The notes beneath the pieces were generated by a model that was given only the letters and a program-made list of their open reading frames with translations, was not told the DNA's origin and made no database searches. DNA of 64,000 nt, from NCBI GenBank assembly GCA_020073145.1, contig JAIQFS010000027.1, positions 1 to 64,000 on the forward strand. Reading direction: 5' to 3'. The translations under genes were made by a program, and so were the position numbers. Positions 34,367-43,011 of the stretch are shown piece by piece (within the stretch, counting starts at the first letter, position 1; each line of letters starts with the position of its first letter). This stretch comes from Terriglobia bacterium (GTDB lineage: Bacteria; Acidobacteriota; Terriglobia; Bryobacterales; Bryobacteraceae).

Positions 34367-36210
34367 GGACGCGCTATATCGCGCTGCTGGCTGGGGTATT
34401 CGTGCTGGCCTGGTGGGCCAGCGTCGAATTCGGCGCGCCGGTCGACAACGCCTCCTACGACGAGATGTTTCGCCGCTATCAGCCGGCGCCGTGGACGCCG
34501 CAATCGGCGATCCTCGCCATCGACGAGGAAACGCTCGAGGCCACTCCGGGCGGCATGACGCACATCCGCGGCAAGCTGGCACAAGCCTTGCAGCTGGTGG
34601 ATCGGGCGTCGCCCAAGGCCGTAGTGGTGGATTTGATCCTGACCGACCAACGCGAGCCCGCCGAAGACCAGCAACTCGCCGACGCGTTTCGCGTCACTCC
34701 GAATCTGGTGCTCTCGACCATGCTGCTTCCGGACCGCTTCGAGCGGGTCAGCCCCGCGTTCGCCCGATGGGCCGCCGCCATCGGCCACGTCTCCGCGCAG
34801 CCCGACGAGAAGGACTCCGTGACGCGCGTGATCCCGCTCGACAAACACATCGGCCGCGAGCAGCGCTGGGCGATCGCGCTCGAGGCCTTCCGCCTGAGCC
34901 GGAACGCATCCATCATCGAGTCGCCCACGGATTTGCAGGTCGGCTCGACCACCATCCCGTTCCGGCGCACCGAAGACAACGGACGCCTGATGCGCATCCG
35001 CTACGTTCCCGGCGGCATCCCCACGGTTTCCATGAAGAAACTCCTGTCGGCGCCCGGCGAAGCCGGCAAGTTCGAGGGCAAGGTGGTCTTTGTGGGGGTG
35101 ACGGCCCCCAGCGAAGTCCGGGACCGCCTGTTTACGCCCTACTCCAGCGGCTACACCACCACGGGAATCGAAATCCACGCCAATGCGTTTGAGACCATGG
35201 CCCAGGGATTGTTCCTCACCGACGCCCCGGAGAGCTGGGTCTTCCTGTTCAGCCTGGTACTGGCCGCGGCTGCCGGTGTGGCCTTCCCCTGGCTGCCCGG
35301 CTGGAAGGCGTACGCGGCCGGAGGGGTCATCCTGCTGGCCTCCTGGTTCACGCCCTACCTGTTTTTCACCCACCGCATCGTCTTTTCCTGGGCCACCAGC
35401 GCAGGCCCGGTGACGGCCTGCGTGGTCGCCGCGGCGTCCTGGGAAACCCTGGTGGTGCGGCGCAACCTGGTCCGGGCCGAAACCGACCGCACCCGGTATC
35501 AGCAAGCCATGCACTTCGTCACCCATGAGATGCGCACGCCGCTCTCGGCCATCCAGGGCTCGAGCGAGCTGATCTCGCGCTACGCGCTCACCGATGAGAA
35601 GCGCAGACAGATCGCCGACCTCATCAACTCGGAATCGAAACGCCTGGCCCGCATGATTGAAGTCTTCCTCAACGTGGAGCGGCTCTCGGCCGGGGAAATG
35701 GAGCTGAAACGCGAAGAGATTTCCATCGCTCAAATGGTGGAAGTCTGTCTGGAGCGCGCCCGGCCGCTGGCCGACCGCAAGCACATCAGCCTCTCCGTCA
35801 CTCCCGTTGCCGCCGATCTGTGCGTCACCGGCGACCGCGAATTGATGGAATATGCCTGCTACAATCTTCTTACGAATGCGGTGAAATACTCCCCGCAGCG
35901 CACCGAGGTACGGATTTCCGCCTGCAAAGACGATAGCCGCATCCGCATCGCCGTTCAAGATCAAGGCATTGGCATGGAACAGAAGGAAGTGAAGAAGATC
36001 TTCCAGAAGTTTTATCGCACCAGGCGCGCGGAGGAATCCGGAGAAGCCGGCACCGGGATCGGCCTTTCCATCGTGCAGCAGATCGTGGAACAGCATGGCG
36101 GCCAGATCGAGGTGGTCAGCCAGCCCGGCAAGGGCTCCTGCTTCACCCTGGTGCTTCCGGCGGCCGCGCCGCGCCCCTGCTCGTGGAAGACGACCCGGCT
36201 TTACAGTTGA
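34363..36210 (+). CDS. CHASE2-domain sensor histidine kinase
   Basis: A 615-residue membrane sensor. An N-terminal membrane segment (residues 5-20) leads into an extracytoplasmic CHASE2 domain (about 25-285, with ILAIDEETLEATPGGM and VVVDLILTDQ). Three membrane helices follow (about 290-355), then the HisKA region with His388 in FVTHEMRTPLSAIQGSSE, and a HATPase_c domain (N box NLLTNAVKYSP, G1 DQGIGM, G2 GTGIGLSIVQQI). The frame ends 28 bases inside the response-regulator gene and its last dozen residues look non-homologous. CHASE2 ligands are unknown. Confidence 0.92.
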   Translation: MRTRYIALLAGVFVLAWWASVEFGAPVDNASYDEMFRRYQPAPWTPQSAILAIDEETLEATPGGMTHIRGKLAQALQLVDRASPKAVVVDLILTDQREPAEDQQLADAFRVTPNLVLSTMLLPDRFERVSPAFARWAAAIGHVSAQPDEKDSVTRVIPLDKHIGREQRWAIALEAFRLSRNASIIESPTDLQVGSTTIPFRRTEDNGRLMRIRYVPGGIPTVSMKKLLSAPGEAGKFEGKVVFVGVTAPSEVRDRLFTPYSSGYTTTGIEIHANAFETMAQGLFLTDAPESWVFLFSLVLAAAAGVAFPWLPGWKAYAAGGVILLASWFTPYLFFTHRIVFSWATSAGPVTACVVAAASWETLVVRRNLVRAETDRTRYQQAMHFVTHEMRTPLSAIQGSSELISRYALTDEKRRQIADLINSESKRLARMIEVFLNVERLSAGEMELKREEISIAQMVEVCLERARPLADRKHISLSVTPVAADLCVTGDRELMEYACYNLLTNAVKYSPQRTEVRISACKDDSRIRIAVQDQGIGMEQKEVKKIFQKFYRTRRAEESGEAGTGIGLSIVQQIVEQHGGQIEVVSQPGKGSCFTLVLPAAAPRPCSWKTTRLYS

Positions 36211-37469
36211 CCATCCAGACCGCCCTGGAACAGAAGGGCTACACGGTGGCCGCCGTGTTCACCACCGGCGAAGCCATCGAGCGTCTCGCCAATGAGGCCT
36301 TCCCCGTCGTCATCTCCGACATTTACATCGACGAGCGCACCGGCCTCGACGTCCTGGACGCCGCCAAACGCAAAGACCCGCACTGCGCCGTCATCCTGAT
36401 GACCGGGCGCGGCACGGTCGAGACCGTGATGGCCGCCACGCGCGGCGGCGCGTTCGATTACATTGCCAAGCCGTTCGAGTTGGATGTCATGCTTCACGCA
36501 GTGGCGCGCGCCGAGGCCGTCCGCGGCGAAGACGGCCCCGAAGCCGAAGATGAGGAGTTGCCGGAAACCGAAATGATCGGCAGCGTGCCCGGCATGGTCG
36601 AGATCTACAAAACCGTATCGCGCGTCGCCCCCACCGACGCCACCGTCGTCATCGAGGGAGAAACCGGCACCGGTAAAGAACTGGTGGCCCGCATGATTCA
36701 CCGCTTCAGCGGCCGCGGCAACCAACCCTTCGTGCCGGTAGATTGCGCCTCCATCGCGCCCTCCCTGCTGGAAAGCGAGCTGTTCGGCGCCATGCGCGGT
36801 GCGTTCACCGGAGCCGACCGCGATCGCGCCGGTGTCTTCGAGGCCGCCAATCGCGGCACGGTTTTCCTCGATGAGATCGGGGACATCGAATTCAACTTCC
36901 AGCTGAAGCTGCTGCGGTTCTTGCAGGAACGCGAAATCCGGCCGGTGGGCTCCGCCAAATCCAAAGAAGTCGACGTGCGCGTGCTCGCCGCCACCAACCG
37001 CGACCTGCAGCGCCTGGTGGACGATGGCAAATTCCGTGAGGACCTCTGGTTCCGCCTCAACGTCGTGCGCATCGTGATCCCTCCGCTGCGCGAGCGCCGC
37101 GCCGATATCCCGCTGCTCGCCCGCTTCTTCGTCAACAAGTACAACAGCCGCTACAACCGCGACGTGAAACTCATGGACTCCGGCGTGCGGTCCCTCCAGG
37201 ACAACACTTGGCCGGGCAATGTCCGCCAGTTGCAGCATGTGATCGAGCGGCTTGTGATTCTGGCCAATCGCGTGGATGCCTCCACCGTGCAGGAAGCGCT
37301 CGCCGCCATGGAATCGCGCGAAAAACCGGTGGATACCTTGGCCGAAGCCGAAGAGGACCAGATCCGCCGCGTGCTGGCCGCCACCGGCGGCAACAAAAGC
37401 AAGGCCGCTCAGATCCTAGGTATCGAACGCAAGACGCTCTATCGCAAGCTCGAGCGCATGAAGCTGTAA
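36183..37469 (+). CDS. NtrC-family sigma-54-dependent response regulator
   Basis: A 428-residue regulator with an N-terminal receiver domain (phosphoacceptor Asp46 in VISDIYID, then LMTGRG and IAKPFE), an AAA+ domain (GETGTGKELVARMIH, GAFTGADRDR, LDEIGDIEFNFQLKLLRFLQE) and a Fis-type helix-turn-helix (NKSKAAQILGIERKTLYRKL). The intact GAFTGA loop indicates sigma-54 contact. Translation from the only standard start, GTG at 36183, removes most of the first receiver strand: the codons just before it read LL, giving LLVEDDP. It overlaps the kinase gene, its evident partner. Confidence 0.9.
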   Translation: MEDDPALQLTIQTALEQKGYTVAAVFTTGEAIERLANEAFPVVISDIYIDERTGLDVLDAAKRKDPHCAVILMTGRGTVETVMAATRGGAFDYIAKPFELDVMLHAVARAEAVRGEDGPEAEDEELPETEMIGSVPGMVEIYKTVSRVAPTDATVVIEGETGTGKELVARMIHRFSGRGNQPFVPVDCASIAPSLLESELFGAMRGAFTGADRDRAGVFEAANRGTVFLDEIGDIEFNFQLKLLRFLQEREIRPVGSAKSKEVDVRVLAATNRDLQRLVDDGKFREDLWFRLNVVRIVIPPLRERRADIPLLARFFVNKYNSRYNRDVKLMDSGVRSLQDNTWPGNVRQLQHVIERLVILANRVDASTVQEALAAMESREKPVDTLAEAEEDQIRRVLAATGGNKSKAAQILGIERKTLYRKLERMKL

Positions 37470-37556
37470 GCGCTATCCGCCGCCAGATTCAGTACCTCTA
37501 CGAACGCGAGCTCGGTTTCTCCAGGACGCTCACCGCGGAATCTACCTTCGGCCGAT

Positions 37557-37791
37557 CAGTGTTTCGATCGCATCCGCGAATGGCTCGCCCAGCCCGGCGT
37601 CGTTGTCGTCAATCCCGGGCCCCGTCACGCGGAGCTCTTGGAAAGGCTGGTCCGCGAGCATCGGGCGGCCGGCTCTGGTGAGCGATGCGGTCCTGGCTGC
37701 CCTCGCCCTGGAGAATGGCGCCACGCTGGCGTCCACCGATCGGGATTTCAGCCGGTTTACAAACCTCCGCTGGATCAATCCCCTGCCGTAA
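37557..37791 (+). pseudogene. Decayed VapC-type PIN-domain toxin
   Basis: Two frames together give a recognisable VapC C-terminal half. Frame one (from about 37560) reads CFDRIREWLAQPGVVVVNPG and then PRHAELLERLVREH. The second (from about 37670) reads LVSDAVLAALALENGATLAS followed by TDRDFSRFTNLRWINPLP and a stop at 37789-37791. The join requires a +1 frame change near 37668-37675. The N-terminal part with the first PIN aspartate, and any antitoxin gene, were not recognisable in 37470-37556. A sequencing error could explain the frameshift but not the missing N-terminus. Confidence 0.75.
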
Positions 37792-37795
37792 GGCC

Positions 37796-39478
37796 TTACG
37801 CCCGGTATTCCAGCACCAGCACCGTGATGTCGTCGGATTGCGGCGCGCCTTCGGTGAAGGCGGCGACCGCCGCCTGGATGGCGTCATGGATGGCGGTGCA
37901 GGAATCGGCCGCGTGCACGGCAACCACGGCATGCAGCCGCTCTTTGCCGAAGAATTCCCCGCGCACGTTCTCCGATTCCGTCACCCCGTCGGAGTAAATC
38001 ACCAGCTTGTCGCCCGGCTCGAGCTTCTGCTGGGCCAGCGGGAACTTGGTCCCGTCCATCAGCCCCACCGGCATCGCCGTGGCGTCCAGCCGCAGCAGAT
38101 CCCCTCCCGGGCGAACCACCAACGGCGGGCACTGCGCCGCATTCACGTAATCGAGCGTGCCGTCGCGATGCAGCAGGCAGTGAAAGACCGTGGCGTACTT
38201 TTCGCCCCCCGTGCGTTCGTTCACAAAGCGGTTCAGGCGTTCCATGCGCCGCGCCAGGCCCTCGGGGTGATCGGTAGAGGTGAGCAGCGCGCCCTGCAGC
38301 AGTGACGCCAGCAGCGCCGAACTGACGCCCTTGCCCGAAACGTCGGCCACCACCGCCGACCAGCAATGGTGCGTGACCTCGGTGACGTCGAAATAGTCTC
38401 CTCCCACCTGGTGCGACGCCACGCTGCTCCCACAGGCCCGCAGCCACCCGTCCAGCGGCAGCGTCTTCGGCAGCAGGCTCTGCTGAATCGTGCGCGCCAG
38501 GTGTAGCTCTTCCTCCATCTGTTGTTTGGCGCGCTCCTCCTCTAACAGGCGCGCGTTCTCCAGCACGGTCGAAGCCTCGATGGCCAGGGTCTGGAGCAGT
38601 TCGCGGTTGCCGCCCGCCAGGTCGGCCGCGGTCATCCGCGAATCCATGTACAGCACGCCGACGGTTTCCCGCGCGGTGGAGACCATGCTGGTGGTTTCGC
38701 TTTGGCCCGTGCGGATCCGTACCAGGGGCACGCAGATGACGCTGCGCAGCTCGAGATCGGCGATGGTGTTCCGCGGCCGCGTCTCATCGTTGCCGATGGG
38801 ATCGAAGTTCATCGACAGCAGGTCGCGGCGGTGTTCCAGCGCGCGCCGGATCACATCGCGCGGCACCCGCAAATCGCTCTCATGGAGATGATGCCCGCGT
38901 TTGTGGCGGGCCACGCGGGTCTCGAGGCCATGACCGGTCCGCAGCATGAGAAAACCCCGCTCCGCGCCCGTGATGATCAGAGCGGTATCCACGACCGACG
39001 CCAGCACGTCGTCAATGGAAAACGAGTTCTGCAGGGTGCGGGCCAAGTCCAAAATGGCGCGCAGCTTCGCCAGATTGCCGCCCAACCCGTGCGCGGGAGC
39101 TTCTTTGTCCGGCGCGGCCACCTGCTCCATAAGGCGCTTGATCTCCGCGCCATCGATCGCGAAGACGAGTTGGTAGGAGTCCTCCACCCCCAATTCGATT
39201 TTGTCGGAGTTGGCCAGCGCCTGCTTCTGGATCCGCTTGCCGTTGACGAAGGTGCCGTGCCGGCTGCCGGCGTCTTCCACCGTATACTTTCCGTTTTCGG
39301 CTACGATGCGCGCGTGGAGGCGCGAGGCGCGGCTGTCGCGCACCACGAAGTCATTGTCCGCCTGGCGTCCGATGCGGAAGGGGAGCGGCGCCAGGGGCAC
39401 CCGCGTGCGGTGGCCGTTAGGGTCGATGACAATGAGCGAGGCCGGCTCCAGTCCGGCCAAGGCAGGCGCCGGTTCCAT
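37796..39478 (-). CDS. FHA-GAF-SpoIIE/PP2C serine phosphatase
   Basis: A 560-residue regulatory phosphatase. Residues about 30-100 form an FHA phosphothreonine-binding domain (FRIGRQADNDFVV, SRLHARI, DAGSRHGTFVNG). A GAF domain follows (about 130-310). The C-terminal SpoIIE-type PP2C domain (about 330-555) carries VGGDYFDV, VADVSGKGVSSAL and DGVTESEN. Such enzymes often dephosphorylate STAS anti-sigma antagonists, so the STAS protein at 148 is a conceivable but distant target. The gene follows the Fur-family gene by four bases, so they share an operon. Confidence 0.92.
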   Translation of the reverse strand: MEPAPALAGLEPASLIVIDPNGHRTRVPLAPLPFRIGRQADNDFVVRDSRASRLHARIVAENGKYTVEDAGSRHGTFVNGKRIQKQALANSDKIELGVEDSYQLVFAIDGAEIKRLMEQVAAPDKEAPAHGLGGNLAKLRAILDLARTLQNSFSIDDVLASVVDTALIITGAERGFLMLRTGHGLETRVARHKRGHHLHESDLRVPRDVIRRALEHRRDLLSMNFDPIGNDETRPRNTIADLELRSVICVPLVRIRTGQSETTSMVSTARETVGVLYMDSRMTAADLAGGNRELLQTLAIEASTVLENARLLEEERAKQQMEEELHLARTIQQSLLPKTLPLDGWLRACGSSVASHQVGGDYFDVTEVTHHCWSAVVADVSGKGVSSALLASLLQGALLTSTDHPEGLARRMERLNRFVNERTGGEKYATVFHCLLHRDGTLDYVNAAQCPPLVVRPGGDLLRLDATAMPVGLMDGTKFPLAQQKLEPGDKLVIYSDGVTESENVRGEFFGKERLHAVVAVHAADSCTAIHDAIQAAVAAFTEGAPQSDDITVLVLEYRA

Positions 39479-39482
39479 TCCG

Positions 39483-39995
39483 TTAGGGGCGCCGGGCCGC
39501 CGCGCGCCGCGCGCGCTTGGGCGGCGTCACGGGCGCCACCCGCGCGACTTCCACCTCGCGCGCCCGCAGCGTCTGGCAGTGTGCGCAGTATCCGCCCACC
39601 TCCGTGCGCGCCAGCAAGACCTGAAATCCAAAGTGGCTTTCAATCTGCTTGCGCAGCTTCTGCAGCGGGTCGCCGAAGAATTCCTCCACTTTGCCGCAGC
39701 GCAGGCAGATCACGTGCGCGTGCTCCTGTTTCAGGCGGGTTTCGTAGTAGTGCTGGTCGCCGCCATAATGCATGAGATCCAGCTCATCCACCAGCCCGCC
39801 GAGTTTCAGCATCTTGAGCGTGCGGTAGACCGTGACCCGGTTGAGTTTGGGGTCCTTCTCCTTAGCCATCTGATACAGGCGCTCGGCGTCCAGATGCTCG
39901 CCGGTCTTATCGATCAGCTCGAGCAGAATCTGGCGCTGCCGGGTGAGGCGGACGCCCCGCTCCTTCAACGATCCCTGCATCGAGTCTTGGGCCAT
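39483..39995 (-). CDS. Fur-family metal-responsive regulator
   Basis: A 170-residue Fur/PerR/Zur-type repressor. The winged helix spans about residues 10-85 (RLTRQRQILLELIDKTGEHLDAERLY, VTVYRTLKMLKLGGLV). The metal-binding dimerisation domain has HYYETRLKQEHAHVICLRCGK and a second pair in CAHC, together a CxxC...CxxC structural zinc site. The C-terminal tail is basic (PPKRARRAAARRP), longer than usual. Which metal or peroxide it senses cannot be told. An extended -10 (TGCTAGAAT) lies upstream. Confidence 0.92.
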   Translation of the reverse strand: MAQDSMQGSLKERGVRLTRQRQILLELIDKTGEHLDAERLYQMAKEKDPKLNRVTVYRTLKMLKLGGLVDELDLMHYGGDQHYYETRLKQEHAHVICLRCGKVEEFFGDPLQKLRKQIESHFGFQVLLARTEVGGYCAHCQTLRAREVEVARVAPVTPPKRARRAAARRP

Positions 39996-40011
39996 GGGAA
40001 TAAGTACTCCA

Positions 40012-40020
40012 ATTCTAGCA
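40012..40020 (-). promoter_or_regulatory. Extended -10 box of the fur-type/phosphatase operon
   Basis: TGCTAGAAT on the minus strand matches the extended -10 pattern TGnTAnAAT. It ends 16 bases before the ATG at 39995, implying a leader of about ten bases. Confidence 0.5.
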
Positions 40021-40136
40021 AGGGGCCCTCGGAGGCGGGCCCCCCTGCCCTGGAGACGGCCTTTCAGCCCCGGGGCGGCGGGCGAGAACGCCGGTCCTCA
40101 GGCTGAAGCCGGCCCCGCAGAGCCCCGTCTGGCAAC

Positions 40137-40145
40137 TGTTACAAT
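40137..40145 (+). promoter_or_regulatory. Extended -10 box of the biotin carboxylase gene
   Basis: TGTTACAAT matches the extended -10 pattern and ends ten bases before the ATG at 40156. The predicted leader is only about four bases, with AGGA immediately before the ATG. Confidence 0.5.
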
Positions 40146-40155
40146 TCCCCCAGGA

Positions 40156-41646
40156 ATGTTCCGGAAGATTCTGATCGCCAACCGCGGGGAAATCGCCGTC
40201 CGCGTGACCCGCACCCTGCACGAAATGGGCATTGGGGTGGTGGCCGTGTACTCGGACGCCGACCGCACCTCCCTCCACGTTCGCATGGCCGATGAGGCGG
40301 AGCGGCTGGGCCCCGCGCCATCCGCCGAAAGCTATCTCCGCATCGACCGCATTCTCGAAGCTGCGAAAAGGCACGGCGCGGAGGCCATTCACCCGGGCTA
40401 CGGTTTTCTGAGCGAGAACGCCGATTTCGCGGCGGCCTGCGCCGACGCGGGCCTGGTGTTCATCGGGCCCTCGGCGGAATCCATCCGCGCGCTGGGATCG
40501 AAGACCGCCGCCCGCGCCAGCGCTCTACGCGCCGGAGCCCCGGTGGTTCCCGGCACCGAAGGCGCCGTCACAGGAGAAGCAGCGCGCGCCTTTGGCCGCG
40601 CGCACGGCTACCCGGTCTTGTTGAAAGCCGTGGCCGGCGGCGGCGGCAAAGGGATGCGCCGCGTCGATCGTGAAGCCGACCTCGAATCCGCGCTGCGCGA
40701 TGCTTCGAGCGAAGCCCAGCGCGCTTTCCGCAGCGCCGAAATCTACATCGAGAAATTCCTCGAGCGCCCCCGCCACATCGAAATTCAGATTCTGGGCGAC
40801 CATCACGGCCATATGGTGCACCTGGGCGAGCGCGAATGCTCCATCCAGAGGCGGCATCAGAAGGTGATCGAAGAGTCGCCGTCGCCTCTGGTGGCGCTCC
40901 ATCCCGAGATGCGCCACGCCATGGGCGACGCCGCCATCCGCGCCGCCCGCGCGGCGGGCTACTACAACGCGGGCACGGTGGAGTTTCTGGTGGACGCCGA
41001 CCGGCGCTTCTACTTCCTCGAAGTCAATACGCGGCTGCAAGTGGAGCACCCGATTACCGAACTGGTGACCGGCCTGGATCTGGTGAAGCTGCAAGTCGAG
41101 ATTGCCGCCGGCGCGCCGCTCCCGTTCCAGCAGGAAGACGTTGCCTGGCGCGGCTCCGCCATCGAATGCCGCATCTACGCCGAAGATCCGTACAACCAGT
41201 TCCTGCCGTATCCCGGGACCATCACGCGCCTGGTGCGTCCGCTCGGCCCCGGGGTCCGTCTGGATGGCTGCGTCTACGAAGGCTGGACCGTCCCCATGGA
41301 ATACGACCCGCTGCTGGCCAAGCTGGTGGTGTGGGCCGGCACGCGGGACGATGCCGTCGCCCGCATGGTCCGAGCGCTCAGCGAGTACGAAGTGGGCGGG
41401 ATCCGCACCAACGTCGGTTTCTTCCGGCAGATTCTCGAAGACGAAGGGTTCCGCGCCGGCCGCCTGCACACCGGCTTCATCGACGAATTCTTCGCGCGCA
41501 ACCATCGGCCGCAGCCGCCGCCCGACCTGGCCGCCGTGGCCGCCCTGGCGGCCGCCCTGCACCATGCCGCTCCGGAGGCGCAGCCGCCTTCATCCAACGG
41601 CAATAGCCCCTGGGCCGCCGCCGGACGCCAGGAGCTTCTCCGGTGA
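40156..41646 (+). CDS. Biotin carboxylase subunit of an acyl-CoA carboxylase
   Basis: Carboxylates biotin on a carrier protein using ATP and bicarbonate. The 496-residue protein starts MFRKILIANRGEIAVRV, has the ATP-grasp glycine loop KAVAGGGGKGMRR, and EVNTRLQVEHPITE and ECRIYAEDP of the catalytic core. It is longer than a typical AccC because it keeps part of the linker found in fused alpha subunits of propionyl- or methylcrotonyl-CoA carboxylases. The biotin carrier is the next gene, overlapping by four bases. No carboxyltransferase gene lies nearby, so the acyl substrate is unresolved. Confidence 0.92.
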   Translation: MFRKILIANRGEIAVRVTRTLHEMGIGVVAVYSDADRTSLHVRMADEAERLGPAPSAESYLRIDRILEAAKRHGAEAIHPGYGFLSENADFAAACADAGLVFIGPSAESIRALGSKTAARASALRAGAPVVPGTEGAVTGEAARAFGRAHGYPVLLKAVAGGGGKGMRRVDREADLESALRDASSEAQRAFRSAEIYIEKFLERPRHIEIQILGDHHGHMVHLGERECSIQRRHQKVIEESPSPLVALHPEMRHAMGDAAIRAARAAGYYNAGTVEFLVDADRRFYFLEVNTRLQVEHPITELVTGLDLVKLQVEIAAGAPLPFQQEDVAWRGSAIECRIYAEDPYNQFLPYPGTITRLVRPLGPGVRLDGCVYEGWTVPMEYDPLLAKLVVWAGTRDDAVARMVRALSEYEVGGIRTNVGFFRQILEDEGFRAGRLHTGFIDEFFARNHRPQPPPDLAAVAALAAALHHAAPEAQPPSSNGNSPWAAAGRQELLR

Positions 41647-42158
41647 AGCTCAACCTGACGGTCAACGGCGTCGACCAGCAGATCGAGATTCTCTCCCCCG
41701 CCCCCGCCTGCCGGTTTCGTTTGGGCGAAGGCGCGGAGCGCACGGCCGACGTGGCCCTCCCCGCGCCGGGTGTCTATTCCATCCTGCTCGACGGCCGCAG
41801 CTACGATGCCCAGGTGGAGCGCACCGCGCGCCATCTCATCGTGACCCTCGAAGGGCACCATTTCGAAATCGAAGTCCGCGACCCGCGCCGCTGGTCCCGC
41901 CAGGCGGCGGGCCGCGCCGGGAGCGATATCGAAACCATCGCCGCCCCCATGCCCGGAAAGGTGGTGCGCGTCCTGGTCGTCCCGGGGGATGCGGTAGAAG
42001 CAGGGCAGGGGCTGATGGTGGTCGAGGCCATGAAGATGCAAAACGAAATGAAAGCGTCGCGCGCCGGCCGCGTGCTCACCGTAAGCGCCAAGGAAGGCGC
42101 CACCGTCACTGCCGGCGAAGTGCTGGCCACGATCGGGGCGGCAGTTTCCGGAACCTGA
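41643..42158 (+). CDS. Biotin carboxyl carrier protein (biotinyl domain)
   Basis: A 171-residue carrier. The C-terminal biotinyl domain (about residues 98-168) has the biotinylation motif EAMKMQNE with Lys131 as the modified lysine and APMPGKVVRVLV as the first strand. The N-terminal 95 residues form a beta-rich linker like the BT domain that joins carboxylase and carrier in fused alpha subunits, so the pair looks like a split alpha subunit. Its ATG overlaps the carboxylase stop. Confidence 0.92.
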   Translation: MKLNLTVNGVDQQIEILSPAPACRFRLGEGAERTADVALPAPGVYSILLDGRSYDAQVERTARHLIVTLEGHHFEIEVRDPRRWSRQAAGRAGSDIETIAAPMPGKVVRVLVVPGDAVEAGQGLMVVEAMKMQNEMKASRAGRVLTVSAKEGATVTAGEVLATIGAAVSGT

Positions 42159-42233
42159 TTCCTCCCAGGTATCGAGACTCAGAAACCTCTCGTTCGGATT
42201 CCAGAATAGAATTCATCTCGGCCCCGCCTGACC

Positions 42234-42239
42234 GATAAT
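42234..42239 (+). promoter_or_regulatory. -10 box of a possibly leaderless transcript
   Basis: GATAAT ends seven bases before the ATG of the DnaC-like gene at 42247. No Shine-Dalgarno sequence is visible between them. Confidence 0.45.
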
Positions 42240-42246
42240 AGAGTGA

Positions 42247-43011
42247 ATGGCTAGTGAACCGGTTTGCCCCAAGTGCAGCGGCAGCGGATGGATCATCGTC
42301 GAGCGCGCCAGCGTCTCGGGGGCCGAGCCCTGCGATTGCCGCGCCGTGGGGCGCGCCGGGCGCATGGAAGAGCGCGCGCAGATTCCACCGCTCTACCGCA
42401 ATCGCTCCTTCGAAAACTTCAACGTGGCGGGCGACAGCCCCATGGCATTGCGGGACCTGAAAACCGCCCTGATGGCCGTCAAGAAGTTCGCTGACGATTT
42501 CCCCAATGATGGACGCCCCGGCCTGCTGCTGGTCGGCGAGCCCGGAACCGGAAAGACCCATCTGGCGGTGGCCGCTCTGCGCCGCATCATCGAGAAAGGC
42601 TTCGAGGGCCTCTTCTGCGACTACCAGAACCTGCTCGACCGCATCCGCTCCGGCTATGACGCCGCGTCGAATTCCTCCGATAAGGAGGCTTACCGGGTAG
42701 CCCTCGACGCCGAAGTGCTGCTGCTCGACGATCTCGGCGCGCACCGCGTCACCGACTGGGTGGAAGACACCGTCACCGCCATCGTCACCTACCGGTGCAA
42801 CAACCGCAAACCCCTGATCGCCACCACCAATCTTCCCGATCCGGACGCCGGCAGCGCGGTGATGCAAAAGACCGCTGTAGGAACTGACTATCGCCGCACC
42901 CTGGCCGATCACATCGGAGAGCGGGCGCGCTCGCGCCTGTTCGAAATGTGCACGGTGATTCGGATCCACCACACCGAGGATTACCGCGTCCGAAAGGCGC
43001 GCGCCTTCTAA
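42247..43011 (+). CDS. DnaC/IstB-like AAA+ ATPase with N-terminal zinc-ribbon motif
   Basis: A 254-residue ATPase resembling DnaC/DnaI helicase loaders. The N-terminus has CPKCSGSGW then CDC, a putative zinc site. The AAA+ core has Walker A GEPGTGKTH, Walker B EVLLLDDLGAHR, sensor 1 IATTNLP and the terminal arginine region GERARSRLFEMC. Helicase loading in replication is the usual role, but IstB-type proteins are close relatives. No transposase (IstA) lies beside it, which favours the loader. The stop overlaps the next start codon (TAATG). Confidence 0.85.
   Translation: MASEPVCPKCSGSGWIIVERASVSGAEPCDCRAVGRAGRMEERAQIPPLYRNRSFENFNVAGDSPMALRDLKTALMAVKKFADDFPNDGRPGLLLVGEPGTGKTHLAVAALRRIIEKGFEGLFCDYQNLLDRIRSGYDAASNSSDKEAYRVALDAEVLLLDDLGAHRVTDWVEDTVTAIVTYRCNNRKPLIATTNLPDPDAGSAVMQKTAVGTDYRRTLADHIGERARSRLFEMCTVIRIHHTEDYRVRKARAF

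Noticed and set aside
34237-36096. Long open frame (about 619 codons) on the minus strand opposite the CHASE2 kinase
   Set aside because: It is antisense to a well-supported histidine kinase and has low-complexity His/Asp/Gly-rich sequence typical of antisense frames.
42247-43011. IstB transposition helper rather than DnaC-like loader
   Set aside because: No IstA transposase, inverted repeats or target duplication lie beside it, and it is coupled to a host-type gene.
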